Assembly: GCA_019455065.1 (NCBI GenBank)
Contig: JACFNC010000015.1
Location: 1 to 64,000, forward strand
DNA length: 64,000 nt
Reading direction: 5' to 3'
Origin: Rhodospirillales bacterium
Lineage (GTDB): Bacteria; Pseudomonadota; Alphaproteobacteria; Rhodospirillales; Magnetospirillaceae
Below the pieces are notes generated by a model, which saw only the letters and a program-made list of their open reading frames with translations, ran no database searches and was not told where the DNA came from. Positions 17,539-28,305 of this stretch are shown one piece after another (positions within the stretch are counted from its first letter, which is position 1; every line of letters starts with the position of its first letter). Made by a program: the position numbers and the translations under genes.

Positions 17539-17988
17539 CTAAAGGCGGGCGCCTTCGAGCCGCAGAAGGAAACGCTTGGTCTCGATGCCGTCGTCCCCGG
17601 AATAGCCGCCCAGGCCGCCGTTGCCGCCGACCACGCGATGGCAGGGAATGACGATGGGAATGGGGTTGCGGCCGCAGGCGCTGCCGACGGCGCGCGAACC
17701 GCTGCCCAGGGCGCGGGCGACGTCGCCGTAGCGGCGGGTCTCGCCGAAGGGGATGCCGAGCAAAGCGTCCCAGACCCGGCGTTGGTACGGCGTGCCGGCG
17801 GGATCCAGGGGAAGGTCGAAGGCGGCCAGGCGGCCGTCGAAATAGGCCTCGATCTGCTCGCGGGCCCGTTCCAGCAGCGGCGTTTCGCGACTGTCCTCGA
17901 CCCATCCCCAGTCGATCGACACGATGCGGCCGTCCTCCTCGCTGACGGTCAGCATGCCGATGGGACTGTGGAAGGAAAGCTGAGGCAT
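17539..17988 (-). CDS. ogt: Methylated-DNA--protein-cysteine methyltransferase
   Basis: A 149-residue suicide repair protein that moves alkyl groups from O6-alkylguanine to its own cysteine. The acceptor site IPIVIPCHRVVG contains the active Cys near residue 120. The HTH-like segment GETRRYGDVARALG and the asparagine hinge CGRNPIP precede it. The short N-terminal domain and overall length fit Ogt rather than Ada. The stop of the DUF255 gene lies just upstream at 17998, so the two are likely in one unit. Confidence 0.95.
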   Translation of the reverse strand: MPQLSFHSPIGMLTVSEEDGRIVSIDWGWVEDSRETPLLERAREQIEAYFDGRLAAFDLPLDPAGTPYQRRVWDALLGIPFGETRRYGDVARALGSGSRAVGSACGRNPIPIVIPCHRVVGGNGGLGGYSGDDGIETKRFLLRLEGARL

Positions 17989-17997
17989 GCCGCGACT

Positions 17998-20019
<2,022 letters not shown>

Positions 20020-20116
20020 GACCTCTTCCGGACGAGCGTTGCACAAGGGTTGCCAAATGCTTAGTTTGGGTTACCGGACCTCCGGTACAACCCGACCACC
20101 TCCGAGCCGAGGCGCC

Positions 20117-20362
20117 ATGAAGATCACGGTCAACGTGGATTGCACGCCCGAGGAGGCGCGAGCCTTCTTCGGCCTGCCCGATGTCAAGCCCATGCAGGAC
20201 GCGCTACTGCGGCAGGCGCAGGACCGGCTGAGCGCGGCGATGGCGGCCATGGACCCCGAGGCGATGATGCGCGCCTGGCTGCCGCCCGGCATGCAGAGCT
20301 TCGACCAGTTCCAGAAGTTCTGGGCGCAGATGGCGGGCGCGCCGCCGAGGAAGGAGCCGTGA
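20117..20362 (+). CDS. Small DUF6489-like protein
   Basis: An 81-residue protein beginning MKITVNVDCTPEEARAFFGL, followed by an amphipathic helix rich in Ala and Met (LLRQAQDRLSAAMAAMDPEA) and ending near FDQFQKFWAQMAG. Small proteins of this kind occur widely in alphaproteobacteria. They resemble short phasin-like or adaptor helices, but no function is known. The stop overlaps the GTG of the ferredoxin gene (GTGA). The upstream gap contains the hairpin at 20068-20093. Confidence 0.85.
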   Translation: MKITVNVDCTPEEARAFFGLPDVKPMQDALLRQAQDRLSAAMAAMDPEAMMRAWLPPGMQSFDQFQKFWAQMAGAPPRKEP

Positions 20363-20712
20363 GCGGCCGACCCGAGGACCCGCCGCCCTATTACCGGGCG
20401 CATGTGTTCTGCTGCACCAACCAGCGGCCGGCCGGGCATCCGCGCGGCTCGTGTGCGGCCAAGGGCTCGGAGGGGTTGCGGGATTACATGAAGGCGCGGG
20501 CCAAGGAGTTCGGGCTGGGCGACGTGCGGATCAACAGCGCCGGCTGCCTCGACCGCTGCGAGCTTGGCCCGACCATGGTCATCTATCCCGAGGGGGTGTG
20601 GTACGCCTGCCGGACGCGGGAGGACGTGGACGAGATCCTGCGCACCCACCTGATCGAAGGCGGGCGGGTCGGGCGGCTGATGCTGCGGCCGGAGGACGGC
20701 CCGGGCAAGTGA
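20359..20712 (+). CDS. Thioredoxin-like 2Fe-2S ferredoxin
   Basis: A 117-residue protein of the thioredoxin-fold 2Fe-2S ferredoxin family (related to NuoE and Shethna-type proteins). Candidate cluster ligands are the cysteines in VFCCTNQRP near residue 16, GSCAAKGS near 32, and SAGCLDRCELGP near 60. YPEGVWYACRTREDVDEIL is typical of the C-terminal half. The GTG at 20359 overlaps the previous stop, and the gene overlaps mnmE by GTGA, so it belongs to the run leading into mnmE. A role in supplying electrons is possible but unshown. Confidence 0.9.
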   Translation: MSGRPEDPPPYYRAHVFCCTNQRPAGHPRGSCAAKGSEGLRDYMKARAKEFGLGDVRINSAGCLDRCELGPTMVIYPEGVWYACRTREDVDEILRTHLIEGGRVGRLMLRPEDGPGK

Positions 20713-22040
20713 CCGCCGGCTTCGCGACGCAGACGATCTTCGCCCTGGCCAGCGGCGCGGGCCGCGCGGGCGTGGCGGTGATCCGTGTTTCCGGCCCCGA
20801 GGCGGGGGCGATTCTCGACGAGTTGACGGGGCGCGATCGGCCGCCGGCGCGGCGGGCGATGCGGGTGCGCCTGCGGGGAGCCGCCGACGAGGTGCTCGAC
20901 GACGGCCTGGCGCTGTGGTTCCCGGCACCGCACAGCTTCACCGGCGAGGACGTGGCCGAGCTGCACCTGCATGGCGGGCGGGCGGTGATCGCCGCGGTGG
21001 GCGAGGCGCTGACGGGGCTGGGCGCCCGGCCTGCGGAGCCGGGCGAATTCACCCGGCGGGCGTTCGACAACGGCAAAATGGACCTCACCGCCGCCGAAGG
21101 CTTGGCGGACCTGGTGGCGGCCGAGACGGCGGCGCAGCGGCGCCAGGCCCTGCGGCAGATGGACGGCGCGCTGGCGGCGCTCTACGACGATTGGCGGGAA
21201 CGGCTGGTCCGCGCCCAGGCCCATTTCGAGGCCGCCATCGACTTCGCCGACGAGGACTTGCCGCCCGGCGTCGAGGCGGAGGTGCGGGGCGCCCTGGCCG
21301 GGCTGGCCGACGTGATCGCCGGCCACCTCGCCGACGGGCATCGGGGCGAGCGGCTGCGTGACGGGGTCGAGGTGGCCATCGTGGGCGCGCCCAACGTGGG
21401 CAAGTCGAGCCTGCTCAACCGGCTGGCCCGGCGCGAGGCGGCGATCGTCTCGGCGACGGCGGGCACCACCCGCGACGTGCTCGAGGTGCATCTCGACCTC
21501 GGGGGCTATCCGGTGATCCTCGCCGACACCGCCGGCCTGCGGGCGGCGGCGGAGGAGGTCGAGGTTGAGGGCATCAGGCGCGCGCGGGCCCGGGCGGCGC
21601 GGGCCGATCTGCGTCTGGCCGTGTTCGACGCCGCGGCGGGGGAGCCCGATGCCGAGACCCGCGCCCTGCTGAATGGCGACACGCTGGTCGTGATGAACAA
21701 GGCCGATCTCGGGGCGCCGGCGCTCGATCGTCTTGACGGCCGGCCCGTGCTCGGGGTATCGGCGCGCACGGGGGAGGGAATGGAGGCCCTGCTGGCGGCG
21801 CTCGAGGCCGAAGTGGCGCGGCGCTTCGGCGAGGGTGGACCGGCCCCGAGCCGGTTGCGCTACCGGGTGGCGCTGGAGGAGGCCGAAGGGGCGATCCGGC
21901 GGGCGTTGGCGACCGGGGAGGCGGAACTGGCGGCGGAGGACCTGCGGCTGGCGGCGCGGGCCATCGGCCGGATCACCGGCCGGGTCGACGTCGAGGACCT
22001 GCTCGACGTGATCTTCCGGGATTTCTGCATCGGCAAATGA
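20709..22040 (+). CDS. mnmE: tRNA modification GTPase MnmE
   Basis: A 443-residue GTPase that, with MnmG, installs the cmnm5 group on the wobble uridine of certain tRNAs. The N-terminal folate-binding domain starts TIFALASGAGRAGVAVIRVS. The G domain has GAPNVGKSSLLNRL (about residues 223-236), DTAGLR and NKADLG. The protein ends in FCIGK, whose Cys is essential for modification. It begins at a GTG overlapping the ferredoxin stop. Its stop is 10 bases before the mnmG start, with a parS palindrome in between. Confidence 0.97.
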   Translation: MTAGFATQTIFALASGAGRAGVAVIRVSGPEAGAILDELTGRDRPPARRAMRVRLRGAADEVLDDGLALWFPAPHSFTGEDVAELHLHGGRAVIAAVGEALTGLGARPAEPGEFTRRAFDNGKMDLTAAEGLADLVAAETAAQRRQALRQMDGALAALYDDWRERLVRAQAHFEAAIDFADEDLPPGVEAEVRGALAGLADVIAGHLADGHRGERLRDGVEVAIVGAPNVGKSSLLNRLARREAAIVSATAGTTRDVLEVHLDLGGYPVILADTAGLRAAAEEVEVEGIRRARARAARADLRLAVFDAAAGEPDAETRALLNGDTLVVMNKADLGAPALDRLDGRPVLGVSARTGEGMEALLAALEAEVARRFGEGGPAPSRLRYRVALEEAEGAIRRALATGEAELAAEDLRLAARAIGRITGRVDVEDLLDVIFRDFCIGK

Positions 22041-22041
22041 G

Positions 22042-22057
22042 CGTTTCACGTGAAACA
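22042..22057. promoter_or_regulatory. parS centromere site 1 (overlaps mnmG start)
   Basis: CGTTTCACGTGAAACA differs from the canonical parS TGTTTCACGTGAAACA only at its first base. The 14-bp core GTTTCACGTGAAAC (22043-22056) is a perfect palindrome. It should bind ParB, encoded 3.3 kb downstream. The GTG start codon of mnmG (22050-22052) lies inside the palindrome. Confidence 0.95.
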
Positions 22058-23930
22058 GTGTGAGGAAGTCTTCGACGTCATCGTGATCGGGGCCGGCCAT
22101 GCGGGCTGCGAGGCGGCGGCCGCGGCGGCGCGGGTGGGCGCGCGGACCCTGCTGCTCACGCATCGCCTCGACACCATCGGCGAGATGTCGTGCAACCCGG
22201 CCATCGGCGGCCTCGCCAAGGGGCATCTGGTGCGCGAGATCGACGCCCTCGACGGCCTGATGGCGCGGGTCACCGACGCCGCCGGCATCCAGTTCCGCAT
22301 CCTCAACCGCAGCAAGGGGCCCGCGGTGCAGGGGCCGCGCGCCCAGGCCGACCGCAAGCTCTATCGCCAGGCGATGCAAGGGGCACTGGCGGCGCAGTCG
22401 GGGCTTCAGGTGCGGGCCGCGGCCGCCGAGGACCTGATCGTCGATGCGGGGGGCCGCGCCGCCGGGGTGGTCACGGCCGCTGGCCGGCGCCTCGGCGCCG
22501 GGGCGGTGGTGCTGACCACCGGGACCTTCCTGCGTGGCGTCATCCACATCGGCGAGAACACCTATGCGGCCGGCCGCATGGGCGACGAACCCGCCATCGG
22601 GCTCGCCCATACCCTGGCGCGGCTGGGCTTCGCCCTGGGACGGCTGAAGACGGGAACGCCGCCCCGCCTCGACGGGCGGACGATCGACTGGGAGGAGCTC
22701 GAGCGGCAGGAGGGGGACGACCCGCCGCAGCCCTTCTCGTTTCTCACCGAACGGATCGCGACCCCGCAGGTGGCCTGCGGCATCACCGGCACGACCGTGG
22801 CCACGCACGAAATCATCCGCGCCAATCTGCACCGGGCGCCGATGTATTCGGGGCAGATCCAGAGCACGGGCCCCCGCTATTGCCCGAGCATCGAGGACAA
22901 GGTGGTGCGGTTCGCCGACCGCGAGCGCCACCAGATCTTCCTCGAGCCCGAGGGCCTGGACGACGACACCGTGTATCCCAACGGCATCTCGACCTCGTTG
23001 CCCGAGGAGGTGCAGCGCGCGCTGCTGGCGACCATCCCGGGGCTCGAACGGGCGGAAACGCTGCGCCCCGGCTACGCCATCGAATACGACTACGTGGATC
23101 CCCGCGAGCTCGGGCCCAGCCTGGAGACGCGGCGCCTGCCCGGGCTGTTCCTCGCCGGTCAGATCAACGGCACCACCGGCTACGAAGAGGCGGCGGCGCA
23201 GGGCATCGTCGCCGGCGTCAACGCCGCCAAGGCGGCGGGAGGCGGGGCGGCGCTGACGCTGGACCGCGCCGACGCCTATATCGGGGTGCTCATCGACGAC
23301 CTCGTCACCCGGGGCACCAGCGAGCCCTATCGCATGTTCACCTCGCGCGCGGAGTACCGCCTGCTGCTGCGCGCCGACAACGCCGATCTGCGCCTCACCG
23401 ACAAGGGCATCGCCGCCGGCTGCGTGGGTGGCGAGCGGGCGGCGGCGTTCGCCGCCAGGAAGGCGGCGCTGGAGGCGGGGCGGGCGCTGATCGGGAGGTT
23501 GCGCGCCACACCCACCGAGCTGTGCCGGAAGGGCATCCCGGTGAATCAGGATGGCGTGGCCCGCAGCGTGTCCGACCTGCTCGGCTATCCCGGCATCGAC
23601 ATGGCGCGGCTGGCGGAACTGTGGCCGGAGCTGCGCGGCCTGTCGCCATCGGTCGCCGAGCAGCTCGAGACCGAAGGCCGCTATGCCGGGTACCTCGGGC
23701 GCCAGGTGGCCGACATTCGCGCCTTCCGCCGCGACGAAGGGCTGGAGCTTCCGGCCGACCTCGACTATCGGGCGGTGGGGAGCCTGTCGAACGAGATCCG
23801 CGCCAAGCTGGAGCGCGCCCGCCCGGCGACTCTGGGCGCCGCGTCGCGCATCCCCGGGGTGACGCCGGCCGCCCTCACGGCCCTGCTTGCGCATGTGCGC
23901 CGGCGGCCCGACGCCGGGACGGCGGCCTGA
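22050..23930 (+). CDS. mnmG: tRNA uridine 5-carboxymethylaminomethyl modification enzyme MnmG
   Basis: A 626-residue FAD enzyme that works with MnmE on wobble uridines. The FAD-binding loop is [19 protein letters not shown] (about residues 11-29), followed by the family signature [20 protein letters not shown] and the catalytic region with [40 protein letters not shown] is in the C-terminal part. The start is GTG at 22050; no other in-frame start precedes the FAD loop. This codon lies in the middle of parS site 1 and has no clear Shine-Dalgarno sequence, so translation may depend on coupling to mnmE. Confidence 0.96.
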   Translation: MKQCEEVFDVIVIGAGHAGCEAAAAAARVGARTLLLTHRLDTIGEMSCNPAIGGLAKGHLVREIDALDGLMARVTDAAGIQFRILNRSKGPAVQGPRAQADRKLYRQAMQGALAAQSGLQVRAAAAEDLIVDAGGRAAGVVTAAGRRLGAGAVVLTTGTFLRGVIHIGENTYAAGRMGDEPAIGLAHTLARLGFALGRLKTGTPPRLDGRTIDWEELERQEGDDPPQPFSFLTERIATPQVACGITGTTVATHEIIRANLHRAPMYSGQIQSTGPRYCPSIEDKVVRFADRERHQIFLEPEGLDDDTVYPNGISTSLPEEVQRALLATIPGLERAETLRPGYAIEYDYVDPRELGPSLETRRLPGLFLAGQINGTTGYEEAAAQGIVAGVNAAKAAGGGAALTLDRADAYIGVLIDDLVTRGTSEPYRMFTSRAEYRLLLRADNADLRLTDKGIAAGCVGGERAAAFAARKAALEAGRALIGRLRATPTELCRKGIPVNQDGVARSVSDLLGYPGIDMARLAELWPELRGLSPSVAEQLETEGRYAGYLGRQVADIRAFRRDEGLELPADLDYRAVGSLSNEIRAKLERARPATLGAASRIPGVTPAALTALLAHVRRRPDAGTAA

Positions 23931-23931
23931 C

Positions 23932-24541
23932 ATGGCAACGCCTCTGACGCCCGCCGCCTTCGCCACGGCGGCGGATGTTTCACGTGAAACACTGGCCCGG
24001 CTCGAGGCTTACGCCGCCCTTCTCGTCAAGTGGCAGGCGCGCATCAACCTGGTCGGCGGCGCCACCCTGGCCGATCTGTGGCGCCGGCATATGCTCGATT
24101 CCGCGCAACTCCACCGCCTGCTGCCCGCGCAGGCGCGGGTTCTCGTCGATCTCGGCAGCGGGGCCGGCTTTCCCGGCTTGGTGCTGGCGGCCATGGGGGT
24201 TCCCGAGGTCCACCTGATCGAGGCCGACGCCCGCAAATGCGCCTTCCTGCGCGAGGCGGCGCGGGTGATGGGGGTGGCGGTCACCGTCCACAACCGGCGC
24301 ATCGCCGAGGTGGCGCCGTTCGCCGCCGACGTGGTGACCGCCCGCGCCCTCGCCCCGCTGCGCGAACTGCTGGTCCTGGCGGCGCCGTTTCTCGGCCCCG
24401 ACACCATGTGTCTGTTCCTGAAAGGGCGGGGTGTCGAAGATGAATTGACCGAGGCTGCGAAAGATTGGACAATCCACGCCGAAATGATTGCCAGTCTTTC
24501 GGACCCCTTGGGCAGTATTCTTCGAATCGGAGAGGTCAAAC

Positions 24542-24561
<20 letters not shown>
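23932..24561 (+). CDS. rsmG: 16S rRNA (guanine527-N7)-methyltransferase RsmG
   Basis: A 209-residue SAM-dependent methyltransferase that modifies G527 of 16S rRNA. The RNA-side N-terminus YAALLVKWQARINLVGG is at about residues 27-43. The SAM-binding motif is VLVDLGSGAGFPGLVLA near 71, followed by VHLIEADARKCAFLREAARV and VTARALAPLRELL. The VSRET peptide (residues 16-20) is encoded by the second parS palindrome. The start ATG follows the mnmG stop by one base. The gene overlaps parA by 20 bases. Confidence 0.97.
23976..23991. promoter_or_regulatory. parS centromere site 2 (inside rsmG)
   Basis: TGTTTCACGTGAAACA is an exact match to the canonical 16-bp parS palindrome. It lies in the 5' coding part of rsmG, 1.9 kb from site 1, and is read as Val-Ser-Arg-Glu-Thr plus flanking bases. 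Two sites this close would nucleate one ParB cluster near the origin. Confidence 0.97.
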
Positions 24562-25350
<789 letters not shown>

Positions 25351-25354
<4 letters not shown>

Positions 25355-26322
25355 CGGCGGTGGAGGAGGGCAAGCGCCGCGGTCTCGGGCGCGGCCTGTC
25401 GGCGCTGCTGGGCGAGGTCGCCGAGGAGGCGGAGGGCGGCGAGGCTGCCCCCCGGAACCTGCGCAACGTGGGCATCGACCGCCTGCGGCCGGGCCGCTAC
25501 CAGCCGCGCCAGAGCTTCGACGACGACGCCATTTCCGATCTCGTGGACTCGATCCGCGAGAAGGGCATCCTGCAGCCGATCCTGGTGCGCCGCCTCGACG
25601 ACGGCGACGGCTTCGAGATCATCGCCGGGGAGCGGCGCTGGCGCGCCGCCCAGCGCGCGGGGCTGCACGAGGTGCCGGTCCTCGTCAAGGACTTCAGCGA
25701 CCGCGAAGCCCTCGAGGTGGCGCTGGTCGAGAACCTGCAACGCCAGGATCTGTCGGCCCTCGAGGAGGCGCAAGGCTATCGGCGCCTGCTCGAGGAGTTC
25801 GGCAACACCCAGGAGGAACTGGCGCGCGCCGTGGGCAAGAGCCGCAGCCACGTCGCCAACACCATGCGTCTGCTGGCGCTGCCCGATCCGGTCAAGCTCA
25901 TGGTCGAGGCCGGCGAGCTGACCGCCGGCCACGCCCGCGCCCTGCTCGCCACCGACGATCCCCTGGCGGTGGCCCGCCAGGTCGTGGCGCGCGGCCTCAA
26001 CGTCCGGCAGACCGAGAAACTGGCGCAAAAGCCCCCGCGGCGCCAGCCGAAGGCGCCCCGCGACGAGCACAAGGACGCCGACACCCGCGCCCTCGAACGC
26101 GACCTTTCGGCGCTGCTCGGCCTCAAGGTGACCATCGAATTCCACGGCCGCGGCGGCGAGTTGACCATCCACTACGGAACACTGGAACAACTCGACGACA
26201 TCCTGCACCGCCTCAGCCACGCGCCGCCGCCCGGTGCGGCCCGCGCCGCCGCCGACATGGACGCCGACCTGGACCCCGCCGCCTGGCCGGAAATCGAGGA
26301 GGCCGAAGAGGCGGCGGACTAA
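25351..26322 (+). CDS. parB: Chromosome partitioning protein ParB
   Basis: A 323-residue parS-binding CTPase clamp. The N-terminal ParA-interaction peptide is KRRGLGRGLSALLG (residues 8-21). The ParB/Srx domain carries QPRQSFDDD and the CTP-binding AGERRWRAAQRAGLHEVPVLVK. The HTH is in RAVGKSRSHVANTMRLLALP. A linker rich in Lys and Pro and a C-terminal dimerisation domain (DLSALLGLKVTIEFHGRGGELTI region) complete it. The GTG start overlaps the parA stop. Both likely parS targets lie 1.4-3.3 kb upstream. Confidence 0.97.
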
Positions 26323-26645
26323 CGTCCATCCGTGTGCGGCTTTCGGGCGCCAGCGGCCCCTTATCCCCGCCGTCTTGGCCGGGCGTGGCCCGGCCATCAC
26401 GGCCCCTTTTCGTCATCCCCCCGGGCTCGATCCGGGGGTCCGCGCCGTCTTCGGTGTGGTCGCCGCCGTGGATACGCGGGTCGAGCCCGCGCATGACGGT
26501 CAAAGGTCGCGGTCGCCTCCGTGGTCGCGACCAACCGCGGCCCGGCCTTCAGGGTTCCTTTTCGTCACCCCGGGTTCGACCCGGGGGTCCAAAAGCCATT
26601 GATGTGCGGGGATTCCTCTTTTGCGGAACGGACGAGCTATGCGGC
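26323..26645. repeat. Gene-free gap filled with palindromic repeats
   Basis: This 323-base gap between convergent parB and holA has no coding sequence. It holds copies of the dispersed palindrome: TGGCCGGGCGTGGCCCGGCCATCAC near 26375-26402, a full two-part copy at 26411-26499, and CGTCACCCCGGGTTCGACCCGGGGGTCC at 26563-26591. No T-run follows the stems, so they are not typical intrinsic terminators. Confidence 0.75.
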
Positions 26646-27680
26646 CTATCGGCGCGGCGCGGCGCGGCCGGCGGCGGTGGCGATCTGGATGAGGGCGCGG
26701 CCGCAGATTTCGGGGGCCGGCAGGCCCGTGGTCTTGCAGTCGAGTTCGGCCGCCACCAGCAGGTCGAAGGCGCCGGCGATTCGCTCGGCCGGCCAGCGTC
26801 GGAGGTTGGCGCGGAAGCGGTCCGTGTGCTTGAAGATCACCCGGGGCTTGAGCGCCGCCATGGCTTGGTCCGGCGTCCGCCCCTGGGCCATCAGCCCGGC
26901 GGCCAGATGCAGCCGCTGGAAGTGCCTGGCCACACCGCGCAGGATCGAGACCGGACTGGTGCCCTCGCGCAACAGCCGCTCGAGCACCCGCTGCACGGCG
27001 GCCTGATTGCCGTCGGCGGTGGCGAAGGCGAGATCGTCGAGCGACAGACCGGCGGCGTCGCCCACCGCGGCAAGCACGTGTTCCAGGGTCACCGGCCCGG
27101 GCTCGCCGACATAGACCGCCAGCTTCTCCAGTTCGGACCGGGTGAGGCGGCGGTCGCCGCCGAGATGGTCGACCAGCCATGCCAGGGCGTCGTTGTCGGG
27201 GCGCAGACCGTTTCGGCGCAGGCTGTCCAGGATCACCGCCTCCAGGCTGCCGCCGTCGTCGGCGTAACAGGCGATGGCGGCGCCATTGGTCGCGCCTTCG
27301 AACAGGCTGCGCAGGCTCGATCGCGCGCCGAGATCGCCGGCCTCGACCACGATCAGGGCATCGCCGGGCGGATCGCCGAGGAACGCCTGCAACAGCGTCG
27401 TGAGGGCGTCGCCGGCCTCGCGTATCCGCACCACGCGGCGGCCGCCGGTAAAGGCGATGGCGGCGGCCTCGTCGGCAAGGCGCGCCGGGTCGTCGCGCAG
27501 CTGCCCCGGCGTCAGCTCGGCGGTGCGAAAGGGGTCGCCGAGGTCGGGAACGACGGAACGCGCCAGCCGGTCGGCGCGCTCGCGCACCAGTCCCGCGTCG
27601 GGGCCGAAGATCAACGCCGCCCGCACCCCGGGCTCGGGGGACTTGAGGAAGGTCTCGACCTGGCCCGGCTTGAACTTCAC
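26646..27680 (-). CDS. holA: DNA polymerase III delta subunit (clamp loader)
   Basis: A 344-residue subunit that opens the beta sliding clamp. Family features include the start MKFKPGQVETFLKSPEPGVR, LIFGPDAGLVRERADRLAR near residues 23-41, TGGRRVVRIREAGD, LVVEAGDL-type strand and SLRRNGLRPDNDALAWLVDHLGGDRRLTRSELEKL. The C-terminal part is the helical collar domain. The start overlaps the lptE stop (ATGA), so lptE and holA are co-translated, as in many proteobacteria. Confidence 0.95.
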   Translation of the reverse strand: MKFKPGQVETFLKSPEPGVRAALIFGPDAGLVRERADRLARSVVPDLGDPFRTAELTPGQLRDDPARLADEAAAIAFTGGRRVVRIREAGDALTTLLQAFLGDPPGDALIVVEAGDLGARSSLRSLFEGATNGAAIACYADDGGSLEAVILDSLRRNGLRPDNDALAWLVDHLGGDRRLTRSELEKLAVYVGEPGPVTLEHVLAAVGDAAGLSLDDLAFATADGNQAAVQRVLERLLREGTSPVSILRGVARHFQRLHLAAGLMAQGRTPDQAMAALKPRVIFKHTDRFRANLRRWPAERIAGAFDLLVAAELDCKTTGLPAPEICGRALIQIATAAGRAAPRR

Positions 27681-28195
27681 CGCGCGCCGTCGCCGCGGTC
27701 GGCGAAATACATGCCGAGCCGCAAAGCGATCTCGTCGGCGAGCTGCTGGGCGATCCGCTCCTCGGCGTCGCGCTCGGCAACGACGGTGGCATAGGGGGCG
27801 CGCAACAGGTCGTAGGAGGAGATGGCGCGGCTCTCGCCGCTGGTCAGAACCGTGTCGCCGTGGCGCAGGGTATAGCGCGCGTCATAGGTGAGGCGCGCCA
27901 GGGTCGCCGTCTCGTCCTTGCGGAAGGCGAGCTCGTCGACATTGCGCCGGTACGCGACCTCCAGCCAGTAGAGACGGTCGGCCGCGGCGCCGCCGGGGGC
28001 AAGGCGGTCGCGCAGGCGGTGGCGCAGCACCTGCCCGAACCGGTCCTCGATCAGCGCCACCTCGATGGCGGCGAGCTGGGCGGCGACGCCGGCCTCGGGC
28101 CCGGCCGCGCGACCGGCGTAGAGCGGCCGGTATCCGCAGGCGCCGAGGCCCGTGAGCAGGAGCAACACGAGGAAGCTAGAGCGGAACGCGGTCAA
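27677..28195 (-). CDS. lptE: LPS-assembly lipoprotein LptE
   Basis: A 172-residue outer-membrane lipoprotein that plugs LptD and helps place lipopolysaccharide in the outer leaflet. The signal peptide ends in the lipobox LTGLGAC (Cys20), followed by GYRPLYAGR, which is typical of the family. The rest is a small alpha/beta domain ending in ERIAQQLADEIALRLGMYF. Sequence conservation in LptE is low, so the call rests on lipobox, length and position between leuS and holA. Confidence 0.92.
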   Translation of the reverse strand: MTAFRSSFLVLLLLTGLGACGYRPLYAGRAAGPEAGVAAQLAAIEVALIEDRFGQVLRHRLRDRLAPGGAAADRLYWLEVAYRRNVDELAFRKDETATLARLTYDARYTLRHGDTVLTSGESRAISSYDLLRAPYATVVAERDAEERIAQQLADEIALRLGMYFADRGDGAR

Positions 28196-28241
28196 ACGGC
28201 ATCGCCCTCCCGTCCGTCAAGGTTCGGCCTTCTCCCCGCGG

Positions 28242-28271
28242 GTGCGGCCCCCGGGTTCAACTCCGGGGATC
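28242..28271. repeat. Palindromic repeat fragment between leuS and lptE
   Basis: A partial copy of the dispersed repeat, reading GCGGCCCCCGGGTTCAACTC then CGGGGATC. It occupies the 110-base gap between two minus-strand genes. Confidence 0.5.
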
Positions 28272-28305
28272 GCGCGAGACGTGGGCCCGCCAGTTTCATC
28301 TCGTC

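Noticed and set aside
20583-23966. Very long minus-strand open frame (1127 codons) opposite mnmE and mnmG
   Set aside because: It is antisense to two clearly homologous genes, has the Arg/Gly/Pro-rich composition of a GC-driven shadow frame and shows no domain.
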